Part shown: in pieces, positions 16,496-26,144 of the stretch
Numbering within the stretch: the stretch's first letter is position 1
Layout of the letters: each line of letters begins with the position of its first letter
Source: Bradyrhizobium macuxiense
Lineage (GTDB): Bacteria > Pseudomonadota > Alphaproteobacteria > Rhizobiales > Xanthobacteraceae
DNA: 52,499 nucleotides
Direction of reading: 5' to 3'
Assembly: GCF_001542415.1 (NCBI RefSeq)
Contig: NZ_LNCU01000096.1
Location: 1-52,499 of the forward strand
The notes under the pieces: model-generated
Seen by the model: the letters and a program-made list of their open reading frames with translations, nothing else
Databases searched by the model: none
What the model was told of the DNA's origin: nothing
Translations under genes and position numbers: made by a program

Positions 16496-17914
16496 GTGAC
16501 CACGACGGGCGTCAACGCGGGGGGCCGGCTCGACCGGCTGCCCATCGCTGGATTCCACTACCGGATATTCGCGCTGATCGGGGCCGGACTGTTTGTCGAC
16601 GGCTTCGAGATCTTTCTGGCCGGCAGCATCTTGGGCGCGCTGGTGCAGTCCGGCTGGTCGGACCTCGAGCATAATGCGCGCTTCATCTCAGCGACCTTTG
16701 TCGGAATGCTGATCGGCGCCTGGCTCGCCGGCGTCGCCGGCGACCGCTTCGGCCGCAAGTTTGCCTATCAGGCCAATCTGTTGATCTTCGGCCTGAGCGC
16801 GCTGGCGGCCGCGCTCGCACCGTCGATGAACTGGCTGATCGCGGCCCGCTTCGTGATGGGCCTCGGCCTCGGCGCCGAGATCGTGGTCGGCTATGTCGTG
16901 CTCAGCGAGTTCATCCCGCCGCAGCAGCGTGGCCGATGGGGCGCGGCGCTTGCGACCTGCACCAATGGCGCGCTGTTCGTCGCGACGCTGGTGGGCTGGG
17001 CCGTCATTCCGCATCTCGGCTGGCGCTGGATGTTCGCGATGTGCGGCATTGGCGCGATGATCGTCTGGTTCCTGCGGCGCTCGCTGCCGGAATCGCCGCG
17101 CTGGCTGGAGACGCAAGGCCGCGGCGCCGAGGCGGAGACCGTGCTGACGGCGATCGAGCAGGAGGTCGGCAAAGAAGGGATGCTGCCGACGCCGGCCTAC
17201 CAGCCGGCACCGGTGCTCCCCGACGTCCGCTTCACACGGCTGTTCTCGCGCGCACTGATCGCGCGGACCATCGTGGGCTGCCTGATCCTGATCGGGCTCA
17301 ACACGGCGGTCTACGGCTTCATCGCTTGGATCCCGACTTTCTTCGTGAAGCAGGGCATCAACCTGTCGTCCTCGCTGGGTTACACGATGCTGATGACGCT
17401 CGGCAGTCCGTTCGGGACACTGGCCGGCATGTGGATCGGCGAGAAGATCGATCGCAAGCCGTCGCTGATCGTGCTGTCGCTGCTCGCAGCGGGGCTCGGG
17501 CTGATCTATCCGATGTTCATCAATCCGACCGCCTTTGTCGTGATCGGCTTCCTGCTGGTCTTCACGGTTGCGGTGATGCTAGCGCTGGCCTGGGGTCTCT
17601 ACATTCCTGAGCTGTTCCCGACGGAGCTCAGGATGCGCGGATCCGGCATCTGCAACACGGCCGGGCGCCTGATGTCGATCGTGACGCCGTTCATCGTGGT
17701 CGAGCTGTTCACCCGGTTCGGCGTCACCGGCGTTGTATCCGTGGTGGCCGGGCTGCTGGTGCTGCAGGCGATCGCGGTTGCGGTGCTCGGCATCGAGACG
17801 CGCAAGCGCCCGCTCGAGGAACTGCGACCGGAGCTGATGGACAGCGGGGCGTCGCATACGCAGGTGCGCAGTCTGCAACCGAGCCCCGGTGGGATCGCGG
17901 CCGGCGGGGAGTAG
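16496..17914 (+). CDS. MFS transporter, AAHS/sugar-porter-like
   Basis: Inner-membrane secondary transporter of 472 residues with about 12 membrane spans. The GTG at 16496 follows a strong GGGGAGG site. Seen are GDRFGRKFAYQANLL between spans 2 and 3, the GLGLGAEIVVGYVVLSEFIP segment of span 4, the ESPRWLETQG motif, and IPELFPTELRMRGSG in the second half. This pattern belongs to the aromatic acid/H+ symporter and NiaP-like group, which import organic acids. Being last in the lyase-transferase-monooxygenase unit, it most likely imports that pathway's substrate. Confidence 0.9.
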   Translation: MTTTGVNAGGRLDRLPIAGFHYRIFALIGAGLFVDGFEIFLAGSILGALVQSGWSDLEHNARFISATFVGMLIGAWLAGVAGDRFGRKFAYQANLLIFGLSALAAALAPSMNWLIAARFVMGLGLGAEIVVGYVVLSEFIPPQQRGRWGAALATCTNGALFVATLVGWAVIPHLGWRWMFAMCGIGAMIVWFLRRSLPESPRWLETQGRGAEAETVLTAIEQEVGKEGMLPTPAYQPAPVLPDVRFTRLFSRALIARTIVGCLILIGLNTAVYGFIAWIPTFFVKQGINLSSSLGYTMLMTLGSPFGTLAGMWIGEKIDRKPSLIVLSLLAAGLGLIYPMFINPTAFVVIGFLLVFTVAVMLALAWGLYIPELFPTELRMRGSGICNTAGRLMSIVTPFIVVELFTRFGVTGVVSVVAGLLVLQAIAVAVLGIETRKRPLEELRPELMDSGASHTQVRSLQPSPGGIAAGGE

Positions 17915-18179
17915 AACAGCAAGTAGCCGGACATCGGCGAATGCCGGAACCTCGCGATGTCTGCGTCATGCTTGGATGCGGACATCGCGGTGCCGCGAGG
18001 TGTGCGCATTTTCACGAGACTGTTGATGGACGCCGGGCGGGAGGCGCGGTAACGGCCGGCATTCTTTTGCAATGCTGAAGCGGCCTCGTGAGCAACAAAC
18101 AGAACAATCCCATTGTAAGCGAATGTTTCTCGCGGATGGCTCGCTGGAGTAACGGGAGCGAGATTGCCCGGCAGCTGCT

Positions 18180-19115
18180 CTAGTTGCGCACGAAATAAAG
18201 TGGCGTTCGCAACGTCAGTTGATAGGAGGGCTTCGGCAGCCACATGATTTCCGCCGTGACTCCAAAGAGGCGGTTGTCGTTGTCATCCATCCGATCGAGA
18301 TCGAGCCGGAGAATGGGCTGGGTGAACGACCGAATGGGCGTGAAGCTCAACAGCTGCGCACCGCCAAAATATTGGACTCCGGCGCGACCGGTGAATTTCC
18401 AGTTGTTCGGCCACTGATAATAGCCGCCGACATAGCCGATGATATTCGGATGAACTCTGGCCAGCGTGGTCGCCACCTCGACGCGGGTGTCCTGGATGCC
18501 CGCCAGCACGCCGCGCGTCTCATCCGTATCGAAGGCGTAGTCAAGCTCGAGAATGTTGTTGAAGGTCGTCGTCGCAGCCGGCCCATTCGGGACGGCCTGG
18601 GTGATCGTCGATTGCCAGGTGATGGTCGGGATCGAGCCGCCATTCTGACTGTAGAGATCCGCCTGAAACCCGACGTTCCAACTGGTGACATCGAAGGGCG
18701 ACCAACCCTGTGCGGGGCCATAGGTCGCCGTGCCGGAGATCCCGGCATAGAGCGAGACCTTGTCGGTGACATCAACCGTCATTGGAAGATCGACGGCGAG
18801 GGATTGCCGGGAGGGCAGGGATACGCTCGTCGGAAACGTGCTGCCGTTCGCCAGCGCGAACGACTGCAGCGCCGTGAACAGGGCCGAGCTGCCGAAGCCG
18901 ATCGGCAGAGTGCCGGCCGGCACCGTTCCGTAGGTCGTTCGCAAATCGAGATAGATGTTTGGCGTCGTATTCGTCGAGGTGCCGCTGTCGTCGTCGGGAT
19001 CCTTGCCGAAGGCGGCCCCGGCGAAGCACGCGCCGATGAGGCAGCCGAGGATGGTCCTCGGCAATAGCGCGGAGGCGCCGAATGGGGCGGTCGAGATGCG
19101 CGGGCAGATTGACAC
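18180..19115 (-). CDS. Predicted outer-membrane beta-barrel protein, unknown function
   Basis: Protein of 311 residues I do not recognise by family. A GTG start at 19115 gives an N-terminus with a hydrophobic run, LPRTILGCLIGACFAGAAFG, that looks like a signal peptide cleaved near residue 37. The rest alternates polar and hydrophobic residues with repeated short Gly/Tyr/Trp-rich strands, for example YAGISGTATYGPAQGW and IIGYVGGYYQWPNNWKF, and ends in an aromatic residue near the C-terminus (LYFVRN). These are marks of an outer-membrane barrel. It lies just downstream of the mandelate racemase gene on the same strand, with a gap of about 107 bases, and might be a porin-like protein. Confidence 0.6.
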   Translation of the reverse strand: MSICPRISTAPFGASALLPRTILGCLIGACFAGAAFGKDPDDDSGTSTNTTPNIYLDLRTTYGTVPAGTLPIGFGSSALFTALQSFALANGSTFPTSVSLPSRQSLAVDLPMTVDVTDKVSLYAGISGTATYGPAQGWSPFDVTSWNVGFQADLYSQNGGSIPTITWQSTITQAVPNGPAATTTFNNILELDYAFDTDETRGVLAGIQDTRVEVATTLARVHPNIIGYVGGYYQWPNNWKFTGRAGVQYFGGAQLLSFTPIRSFTQPILRLDLDRMDDNDNRLFGVTAEIMWLPKPSYQLTLRTPLYFVRN

Positions 19116-19222
19116 GACCTCGGGGCTCCTCTCTGAAAGCTGACGGGCAGTCTATCAGGCTTCCCACCAAAGCAACTGCACGTCTGCTTCCGGAGCGGCC
19201 GCCTCCCGCCGCGGGCTCGCGG

Positions 19223-20308
19223 CTAGCTCACCAGATATTTCGCGACCGCCGGCTCGTTCCATTCGATGCCGAGGCCGGGACCGCGCGCGGTGACGGCGCC
19301 GTCGACGATCTCCGCTGGATTGGCCAGGATCGCGCCGGCGAAGTCGAGGAATTCGAGCCAGTGCGCGGTCGGCGTCACAGCGAGCAGGTGCGCGCTGACC
19401 TCTGCGAACAGATGGCTCGACATCGGGATCGAGGCGGCGTCGGCCTGGCCTGCGACCTGCAGCCAGCCGGTGACGCCGCCGACCTTCATCACGTCGGGCA
19501 TGATGAAGTCGGACGCGCCCGCCGCGATCGCCTCGGCGAAGCCGCGCGGAAACCACCAGTTCTCGCCGGCCTGGATCGGCGTCGGCGAGGTCTCGCGGAC
19601 ATTGGCGTGGCCGGAGAGGTTTTCCTGCGGCACCGGCTCCTCGATCCAGTGCAGGTCGTATGGCGCGAGCCGCGCGATCCGCCGCGTTGCCTCCGCCGGA
19701 CCGAGCGACTGGTTGAAGTCGATCATCAGCGCGATGTCGGGGCCGAGCAGGGCGCGCACGCCCTTGACCACGCGCTCGTCATTGGCGGCATCGCCGTCGC
19801 CGCCCTTGATCTTGATGCCCTTGAAGCCCTGGTCGAGCGAGCGGCGCAGCGCGCGCTCGTCGGCAACCGGATCGACCACGCCGTAGCTGTCATAGGCCTT
19901 GATCGGCTTCGCGGAGCCACCGAGCAATTCGACCAGCGGCCGGCCGGCGAGCTGGCCGAGCACGTCCCAGCAGGCCATGTCGAGGCCGGACACCGCCATG
20001 CCGACCAGGCCTTGCCAGCCGAGCAGGCGAAACTTGGCGTCCATCGCCTTCATCAAGTCGAAGGGCGCGACCGGCTTGCCGGCGAGGTCACGGCCGATCT
20101 CCTCGATCAGATAAGAAAGAGGTTTCAGCGTGAGCTTGCTGTAGGCGAAAATGTAGGTGCGACCGGTAACGCCCTGATCGGTCTCGACATCGATCAGCAC
20201 CAGCGGACCGGAATCGATCACGCCGAAGGCGTTCTTCACAGGGCGCTTGAGCGGCACCACCACGCTTCGTGCACGGACTCCGCGAATCGCTGCAACTGTC
20301 TGACTCAT
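19223..20308 (-). CDS. Mandelate racemase / enolase-superfamily protein
   Basis: Enolase-superfamily enzyme of 361 residues that matches mandelate racemase over its whole length. All residues known from the Pseudomonas putida enzyme are present with a +2 shift: K166 and K168 (KIKGG), metal ligands D197, E223 and E249, then D272, H299 and E319. The blocks PMSSHLFAEVSAHLLAVTP and TPTAHWLEFLDFAG are very close to it. The reaction is therefore probably 1,1-proton transfer on a 2-hydroxy acid, though other acid-sugar dehydratases share much of this set. No mandelate dehydrogenase or benzoylformate decarboxylase gene is nearby. Confidence 0.87.
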   Translation of the reverse strand: MSQTVAAIRGVRARSVVVPLKRPVKNAFGVIDSGPLVLIDVETDQGVTGRTYIFAYSKLTLKPLSYLIEEIGRDLAGKPVAPFDLMKAMDAKFRLLGWQGLVGMAVSGLDMACWDVLGQLAGRPLVELLGGSAKPIKAYDSYGVVDPVADERALRRSLDQGFKGIKIKGGDGDAANDERVVKGVRALLGPDIALMIDFNQSLGPAEATRRIARLAPYDLHWIEEPVPQENLSGHANVRETSPTPIQAGENWWFPRGFAEAIAAGASDFIMPDVMKVGGVTGWLQVAGQADAASIPMSSHLFAEVSAHLLAVTPTAHWLEFLDFAGAILANPAEIVDGAVTARGPGLGIEWNEPAVAKYLVS

Positions 20309-20326
20309 GGTCGTTTCCTCGTGTTC

Positions 20327-21634
20327 TTATTGGACACTGTACCATCGGATCAGTCGGGGCGCGGCCCAATCAGCCGCGGTGGCCTCGAGCAGGTAGCGCC
20401 CCGGATATTCGGCGAGGAAGGCGATGCGCTGGGTCTGGCCGGGCTCGATCGCAAGTGTGTCGAGCCAGAACGGCTTCCAGCCGTCGTCGAGCCGATCCAG
20501 CAGGCGGAAGTGGTGACCGTGCAGGTGGAAGACGGTGGTCGTCGCGGCGCGGTTGGTCATCGTCAGCACGACCGGACGGCCGGTCTTCGCCTGAAAGGCC
20601 GGGGCAGCGGTCGGCTTGAAATCGGCCGGCCGGACCCAATCGGAGGACGTGCCGAGCGCGAGGTCGACGCGTTGGGCGTTCTTGAGATCGATCTGCGCGG
20701 GCAGGTCGTTGGCCGGAAGCGGCGGGGCGGGCGGGAACGGCGCTGAGCGGATCGGGGGCTCCGCCGAGACGGTCAATTTGCCGACCGGCCTGGCCTGCTT
20801 GCCGTCGTGGAGCAGGATCGGGAAACTCGTCCCCGCCGGCCCGACCGCATCGACGAAAACGTCCGTGCGGCTTCCCGGCGCCAGCACCAGCGCACCGTTG
20901 CGGGCCGCGAACGGTTCGGCCGGCTGGCCGTCGATCCCCATCACCCTGACCTCAAGGTTTTCCAGCTTGACCGCCAGCACGTTGCGCGGGCTTCCATTGA
21001 TAAAGCGGAGTCTGAGCCGGGCGTTGGAAGGGGCCGAGATATCGAATGAGGTTTGGCCATTAACTGTATGAATTAACGTCGTATCTTTTGGATCTGTCCC
21101 GGCAGGGGTCACTATCCCATCCTGACGCAGGCGCCACTCCTCGATGACGAGGGCCTGGTCGCGATCCACTGCAACCGGAGACGTGCTGTCGACGATGAGG
21201 GCACGCGGCCGCGCCGGCGAGGCGCTGCCGTCGCCGAGCAGGCCGGCGTCGCAGAGGAAGGTTCCGGCGTGTCGAAGCGGAAGCTGGAAGGTATCCTTTG
21301 CTCCCGCCTGGACCGGAGCCCGTGAGGTCAGCGGCTCGGCCGCCGGCACTCCGTCGAGCCCGCGAAAGTCCAGCGCCGCCGGGACCGGCAGCGCGTTGTT
21401 GAAGGTGACGTCGAGCACCTCGCCACGCTTGAAGCGGAGGTCTCCATTGCCAAGGGTCCAGACCGGCGTCTCGGGGCCGCCGGGACGAAGCGAAATGCGA
21501 TCGGTCCTCGTCTGCAGGGCCACGGCCGTGCGGCCTTGTGCCACGCCGATCGCGGGCAGGAGCGGGCAGAGCGCTGCGGTGCCGAGGGCGGTCACCAGCT
21601 GGCGCCGGTCGAGGGGGAATTGGGGACTTGCCAT
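20327..21634 (-). CDS. Multicopper-oxidase-like protein lacking most copper ligands
   Basis: Tat-exported cupredoxin-type protein of 435 residues. I use the ATG at 21634 so that DRRQLVTALG falls at residues 9-18, a twin-arginine signal. The three-domain layout resembles multicopper oxidases, but the first copper motif (HWHG) reads DFRG at 89-92 and the HSH motif is replaced by FLCDAG near 126-131. HLHGHHF is kept at 370-376, while the final HCH motif is missing, with YLLEAT at about 415-420. It should therefore lack the trinuclear copper centre and not be an oxidase. Copper-free relatives such as FtsP/SufI of E. coli act as periplasmic scaffold proteins; a similar role here is a guess. Confidence 0.82.
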   Translation of the reverse strand: MASPQFPLDRRQLVTALGTAALCPLLPAIGVAQGRTAVALQTRTDRISLRPGGPETPVWTLGNGDLRFKRGEVLDVTFNNALPVPAALDFRGLDGVPAAEPLTSRAPVQAGAKDTFQLPLRHAGTFLCDAGLLGDGSASPARPRALIVDSTSPVAVDRDQALVIEEWRLRQDGIVTPAGTDPKDTTLIHTVNGQTSFDISAPSNARLRLRFINGSPRNVLAVKLENLEVRVMGIDGQPAEPFAARNGALVLAPGSRTDVFVDAVGPAGTSFPILLHDGKQARPVGKLTVSAEPPIRSAPFPPAPPLPANDLPAQIDLKNAQRVDLALGTSSDWVRPADFKPTAAPAFQAKTGRPVVLTMTNRAATTTVFHLHGHHFRLLDRLDDGWKPFWLDTLAIEPGQTQRIAFLAEYPGRYLLEATAADWAAPRLIRWYSVQ

Positions 21635-21714
21635 CGGGCCGATGCGGACCATTTTCAACTCAGTCTGTCCAGCCGCGATGAGTCGCAGGCGGCTATGCAA
21701 AAGCGGCCATTTTT

Positions 21715-21745
21715 TTGCTGCGAACTGGCGGGCGCATGCTATAAG
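21715..21745 (+). promoter_or_regulatory. Possible promoter of tRNA-Leu
   Basis: TATAAG at 21740-21745 is a good -10 element 43 bases before the tRNA. The best -35 match, TTGCTG at 21715-21720, lies 19 bases upstream, slightly long. Confidence 0.33.
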
Positions 21746-21788
21746 CCCGGCCGCCCGCGGCATCGCGGTCGGATGGGATGCTTTTCAA

Positions 21789-21873
21789 GCGGGCGTGGCG
21801 GAACTGGTAGACGCGCTGGATTTAGGTTCCAGTGACGAAAGTTGTGGGGGTTCGAGTCCCTCCGCCCGCACCA
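21789..21873 (+). tRNA. tRNA-Leu (anticodon UAG)
   Basis: An 85-base tRNA with encoded CCA. The acceptor arms GCGGGCG and CGCCCGC pair fully, the anticodon stem CTGGA/TCCAG encloses TTTAGGT, giving anticodon UAG, and a long variable arm marks it as a class II (leucine) tRNA. The T-loop reads GGTTCGAGTCC. It decodes CUA and probably other CUN codons. Confidence 0.97.
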
Positions 21874-22040
21874 AGCGCTTACAGCGTTTGCATGACGATT
21901 CCTTGGAGAACCTTGAGCCCTTTTGAGGGCCGCGGGTTCACCGAACCACCGGCGTCAGGCTTGATAAGGCCGCGCGTCGACTTGATTGAACACTGCCACG
22001 ACCGTGAGGTCGCCGGCGAAAGCGGAAGAAGATTGATACC

Positions 22041-23402
22041 ATGCAGGTCACCGAGACCCTCAACGAGGGATTGAAGCACGAGTTCAAGATCAGCGTTCCG
22101 GCATCCGATCTCGATGCCAAGGCGGGCGCCAAGCTGGTCGACCTCAAGGACAAAGTCCGTCTCAACGGCTTCCGTCCGGGCAAGGTGCCGGTGGCGCATC
22201 TGAAGAAGCTCTACGGCCGCTCGGTCATGGCCGAGACCATCGACCAGACCATCCGCGACACCAACACGCAGATCTTCACTGACCGCGGCTTCCGCCTCGC
22301 GGGCGAGCCGAAGATCACCATGCCGACCGAGAAGACGGAAGTCGACGAGCTGCTGTCGGGCAAGACCGACCTGACCTACACGGTCGCGATCGAGGTCGTG
22401 CCGCCGATCCAGCTCGCCGACTTCAAGACCTTCTCGGTCGAGAGGCCGGTGGTCGATGTCGCCGATGCCGATGTTGACGACGCTATCAAGCGCATCGCCG
22501 AGGGCAACCGTCCGTACACGGCCAAGGCCGAAGGCGCGAAAGCGGAGAACGGCGACCGCGTCACCATCAACTTCAAGGGCACCAGCAACGGCGAGGCCTT
22601 CGAGGGCGGTACCGGCGAGGGGATCCAGGTTGTGATCGGCGCCGGCCAGTTCATCCCGGGCTTCGAGGAGCAGCTGATCGGCATCGGCGCGAACGAGACC
22701 CGCACGCTGAAGGTCTCCTTCCCGAAGAACTACCTCAACGACAAGCTCGCCGGCCAGCCGGCAGAGTTCGAGACCAGTGCGACGCTGATCGAGCTGCCGG
22801 GTGAGACCACAATCGACGACGAGTTCGCCAAGACGCTCGGCCTGGAATCGTTGGACAAGCTGAAGGAGCTGATGCGCGAGCGCCTGAAGGGCGAATTCGC
22901 CGGCGCCACCCGCCAGCGCGTGAAGCGCGCGCTGCTCGATCGTCTCGACGAGAGCCACAAGTTCGAGGCGCCGCCGTCGCTGGTCGAGGAAGAGTTCAAC
23001 CTGATGTGGAACTCGATCAAGTCCGAGATGGAGTCCTCCGGCAAGACCTTTGCCGACGAGAACACCACCGAGGAGGCGGCCAAGGAGGAGTACCACAAGA
23101 TTGCCGACCGCCGCGTCCGCCTCGGCCTCGTGCTGTCGGAGATCGGCGAGAAGAACAAGATCAACGTGACCGACGACGAGGTCTCGCGCGCCGTGATCGA
23201 GCGTGCCCGACAGGTGCCCGGCCGCGAGAAAGAAGTCTGGGACTACTATCGCAGCAACCCGCAGGCGCTGGCCCAGCTTCGCGCCCCGATCTACGAGGAC
23301 AAGGTGGTCGACTTCATCCTCGAGCTCGCCAACGTGACCGAGAAGAAGGTCACCAAGGAAGAGCTGTTCAAGGATGAAGACGCCGAGAAGACTGCCGCCT
23401 GA
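22041..23402 (+). CDS. tig: Trigger factor, ribosome-associated chaperone and prolyl isomerase
   Basis: Binds nascent chains at the ribosome exit and helps them fold; 453 residues, the usual size. The N-terminal ribosome-binding domain holds GFRPGK at 43-48, which docks at ribosomal protein uL23. The FKBP-type PPIase domain spans about 155-245, with VTINFKGTSNGEAFEGG. The helical C-terminal domain follows and ends in a charged Lys/Glu tail. It lies directly before clpP and clpX, the order common in bacteria, and after tRNA-Leu. Confidence 0.98.
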   Translation: MQVTETLNEGLKHEFKISVPASDLDAKAGAKLVDLKDKVRLNGFRPGKVPVAHLKKLYGRSVMAETIDQTIRDTNTQIFTDRGFRLAGEPKITMPTEKTEVDELLSGKTDLTYTVAIEVVPPIQLADFKTFSVERPVVDVADADVDDAIKRIAEGNRPYTAKAEGAKAENGDRVTINFKGTSNGEAFEGGTGEGIQVVIGAGQFIPGFEEQLIGIGANETRTLKVSFPKNYLNDKLAGQPAEFETSATLIELPGETTIDDEFAKTLGLESLDKLKELMRERLKGEFAGATRQRVKRALLDRLDESHKFEAPPSLVEEEFNLMWNSIKSEMESSGKTFADENTTEEAAKEEYHKIADRRVRLGLVLSEIGEKNKINVTDDEVSRAVIERARQVPGREKEVWDYYRSNPQALAQLRAPIYEDKVVDFILELANVTEKKVTKEELFKDEDAEKTAA

Positions 23403-23445
23403 TTGCGGCACCTCGCGTTAAGGATGAACGGCGAAAGCGCGTCTG

Positions 23446-23462
23446 GCGAGGGTCTCCCTCGC
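23446..23462 (+). terminator. Hairpin downstream of tig
   Basis: GCGAGGG (23446-23452) and CCCTCGC (23456-23462) pair perfectly around TCT, 44 bases after the tig stop. There is no T-run, so it may be a transcript-end stabiliser or factor-dependent terminator. Confidence 0.35.
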
Positions 23463-23525
23463 TAGGCGTGGTCGTTCGAATCGGCTTGAACTTCGACCTG
23501 CCCAAGTGGCTAGTGCCGGTCTGGT

Positions 23526-23554
23526 CTTGTCGGTCGGAAATTGGTCTATATCTG
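23526..23554 (+). promoter_or_regulatory. Possible heat-shock (RpoH) promoter of clpP
   Basis: CTTGTC at 23526-23531 and TCTATATCTG at 23545-23554 are separated by 13 bases. The second box matches nine of ten positions of the alphaproteobacterial RpoH -10 pattern CYTATNTNNG. It lies 65 bases before the clpP ATG, and clpP is a known RpoH target in related bacteria. Confidence 0.4.
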
Positions 23555-23619
23555 GGTTAAGCTTTGGCTAAGTCGCTTGCGCCAAAGTTCTGCATCACCC
23601 CTAACCCCTGGGTCTTCCA

Positions 23620-24255
23620 ATGCGCGATCCCGTTGAAACCTACATGAACCTCGTGCCGATGGTCGTCGAGCAGACCAATCGCGGCGAACGCGCTTACGAC
23701 ATTTTCTCGCGCCTCCTCAAGGAGCGCATCATCTTCGTCACCGGTCCGGTGGAAGACGGCATGTCGACGCTGATCGTGGCGCAGCTCCTGTTCCTCGAGG
23801 CCGAGAACCCGAAGAAGGAAATCTCGATGTACATCAACTCGCCGGGCGGCGTGGTGACATCGGGTCTTGCGATCTACGACACGATGCAGTTCATCCGTCC
23901 GCCGGTGTCGACGCTGTGCACCGGGCAGGCCGCCTCGATGGGCTCGCTGCTGCTCGCGGCCGGCGAGAAGGACATGCGCTTCACGCTGCCGAATTCGCGC
24001 ATCATGGTGCACCAGCCCTCCGGCGGCTTCCAGGGCCAGGCCACCGACATCATGCTGCACGCGCAGGAGATCCTGAATCTCAAGAAGCGCCTCAACGAGA
24101 TTTACGTGAAGCACACCGGCCAGACCTACAAGGCGATCGAGGACGCGCTGGAGCGCGACAAGTTCCTCACCGCCGAGGACGCCAAGTCGTTCGGTCTCGT
24201 CGACAAGGTCATCGACAAGCGTCCGGACGATCCGGCCTCCGCGAAGGCCGCCTAA
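23620..24255 (+). CDS. clpP: ATP-dependent Clp protease, proteolytic subunit
   Basis: Serine protease that forms a 14-mer chamber fed by ClpX or ClpA and degrades misfolded and tagged proteins. The 211 residues carry the full triad: S106 in TGQAASMGS, H131 in IMVHQPSGG, and D180 in LERDKFLT. The N-terminus MRDPVETYMNLVPMVVEQT includes a short propeptide usually removed on assembly. The start is fixed by this conserved segment. It lies between tig and clpX, with a separate upstream promoter that looks heat-shock responsive. Confidence 0.98.
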   Translation: MRDPVETYMNLVPMVVEQTNRGERAYDIFSRLLKERIIFVTGPVEDGMSTLIVAQLLFLEAENPKKEISMYINSPGGVVTSGLAIYDTMQFIRPPVSTLCTGQAASMGSLLLAAGEKDMRFTLPNSRIMVHQPSGGFQGQATDIMLHAQEILNLKKRLNEIYVKHTGQTYKAIEDALERDKFLTAEDAKSFGLVDKVIDKRPDDPASAKAA

Positions 24256-24698
24256 GTCGGGGCAGCTATCCCGAGGCGTCGGTGTGATCTCCACATTGAC
24301 ACCTCACATAACCGGCAAACACCAGCGAGGACCGGCCCGCAAGCGTACGGGCACGGGCAAAAGGTTCCGCTTTCGTGCTCGTCGCCGGAGTGGTAATCCC
24401 GCAACGTTTCGTGGATTTCGATGCGTATTCCACGTGCGAACGCTGGAAATCACGGTATTGTCACGGTCTTGAGCAGACCGCCCGATTAGCGAATTCTTGA
24501 TAGTCGGGTGCCAGCATGGTTGGCTGTGACGTATCGGCTATGATCGCGGGAGATTCGAATACACCGTGATTCGCACGGTCAAGACTGCGTAGGGTCTTTT
24601 TTGGTACGGAATTTGCTCTATCTACCCATTAACCTTCGGATTTGTACCGGAGTGGGTCGATCTGGCAAACGAGATCGAACGGCGGACGGAGATAATGA
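24256..24698. other. Long clpP-clpX spacer
   Basis: This 443-base gap has no credible gene. AATCACGGT (24448-24456) recurs inverted as ACCGTGATT (24563-24571). AAGAC (24581-24585) and GTCTT (24594-24598) form a weak hairpin followed by a six-T run at 24597-24602, which could end clpP transcription. The clpX promoter must lie in the remainder; I cannot place it with confidence. Confidence 0.4.
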
Positions 24699-25973
<1,275 letters not shown>

Positions 25974-26001
25974 AGCGCAACGCCCAGGGGCGAAAAATTG
26001 C

Positions 26002-26028
26002 ATGGCTGCCGGATCGTCCGGCAGCCAT
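26002..26028 (+). terminator. Terminator-like hairpin after clpX
   Basis: ATGGCTGCCGGA (26002-26013) and TCCGGCAGCCAT (26017-26028) form a perfect 12-base stem around TCG. It starts 29 bases after the clpX stop. The T-run is short, so it is a moderate terminator call. Confidence 0.65.
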
Positions 26029-26120
26029 TTCCGCATAGCGGCAGCGGCCGTTGCGGCATAGCAGCAAATGTCTGTTTAGCCTGAATTTACAGGCGTTTCT
26101 CGTACTTGACACCCCTGTGC

Positions 26121-26144
26121 CCGATAGCCACCTAATGCTATCGG
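26121..26144. promoter_or_regulatory. Dyad at the presumed lon promoter
   Basis: CCGATAGC-N8-GCTATCGG is a perfect 8-base inverted repeat starting 10 bases after a TTGACA box and covering the expected -10 position (TAATGC). Its place suggests a repressor operator. It does not match CIRCE (TTAGCACTC-N9-GAGTGCTAA). Confidence 0.4.

Noticed and set aside
21144..21926. A forward frame overlapping tRNA-Leu
   Set aside because: It runs through a certain tRNA and opposite the multicopper-oxidase-like gene.
24284..24472. A 62-codon frame in the clpP-clpX gap
   Set aside because: Arg-rich composition, no ribosome site and no family resemblance.
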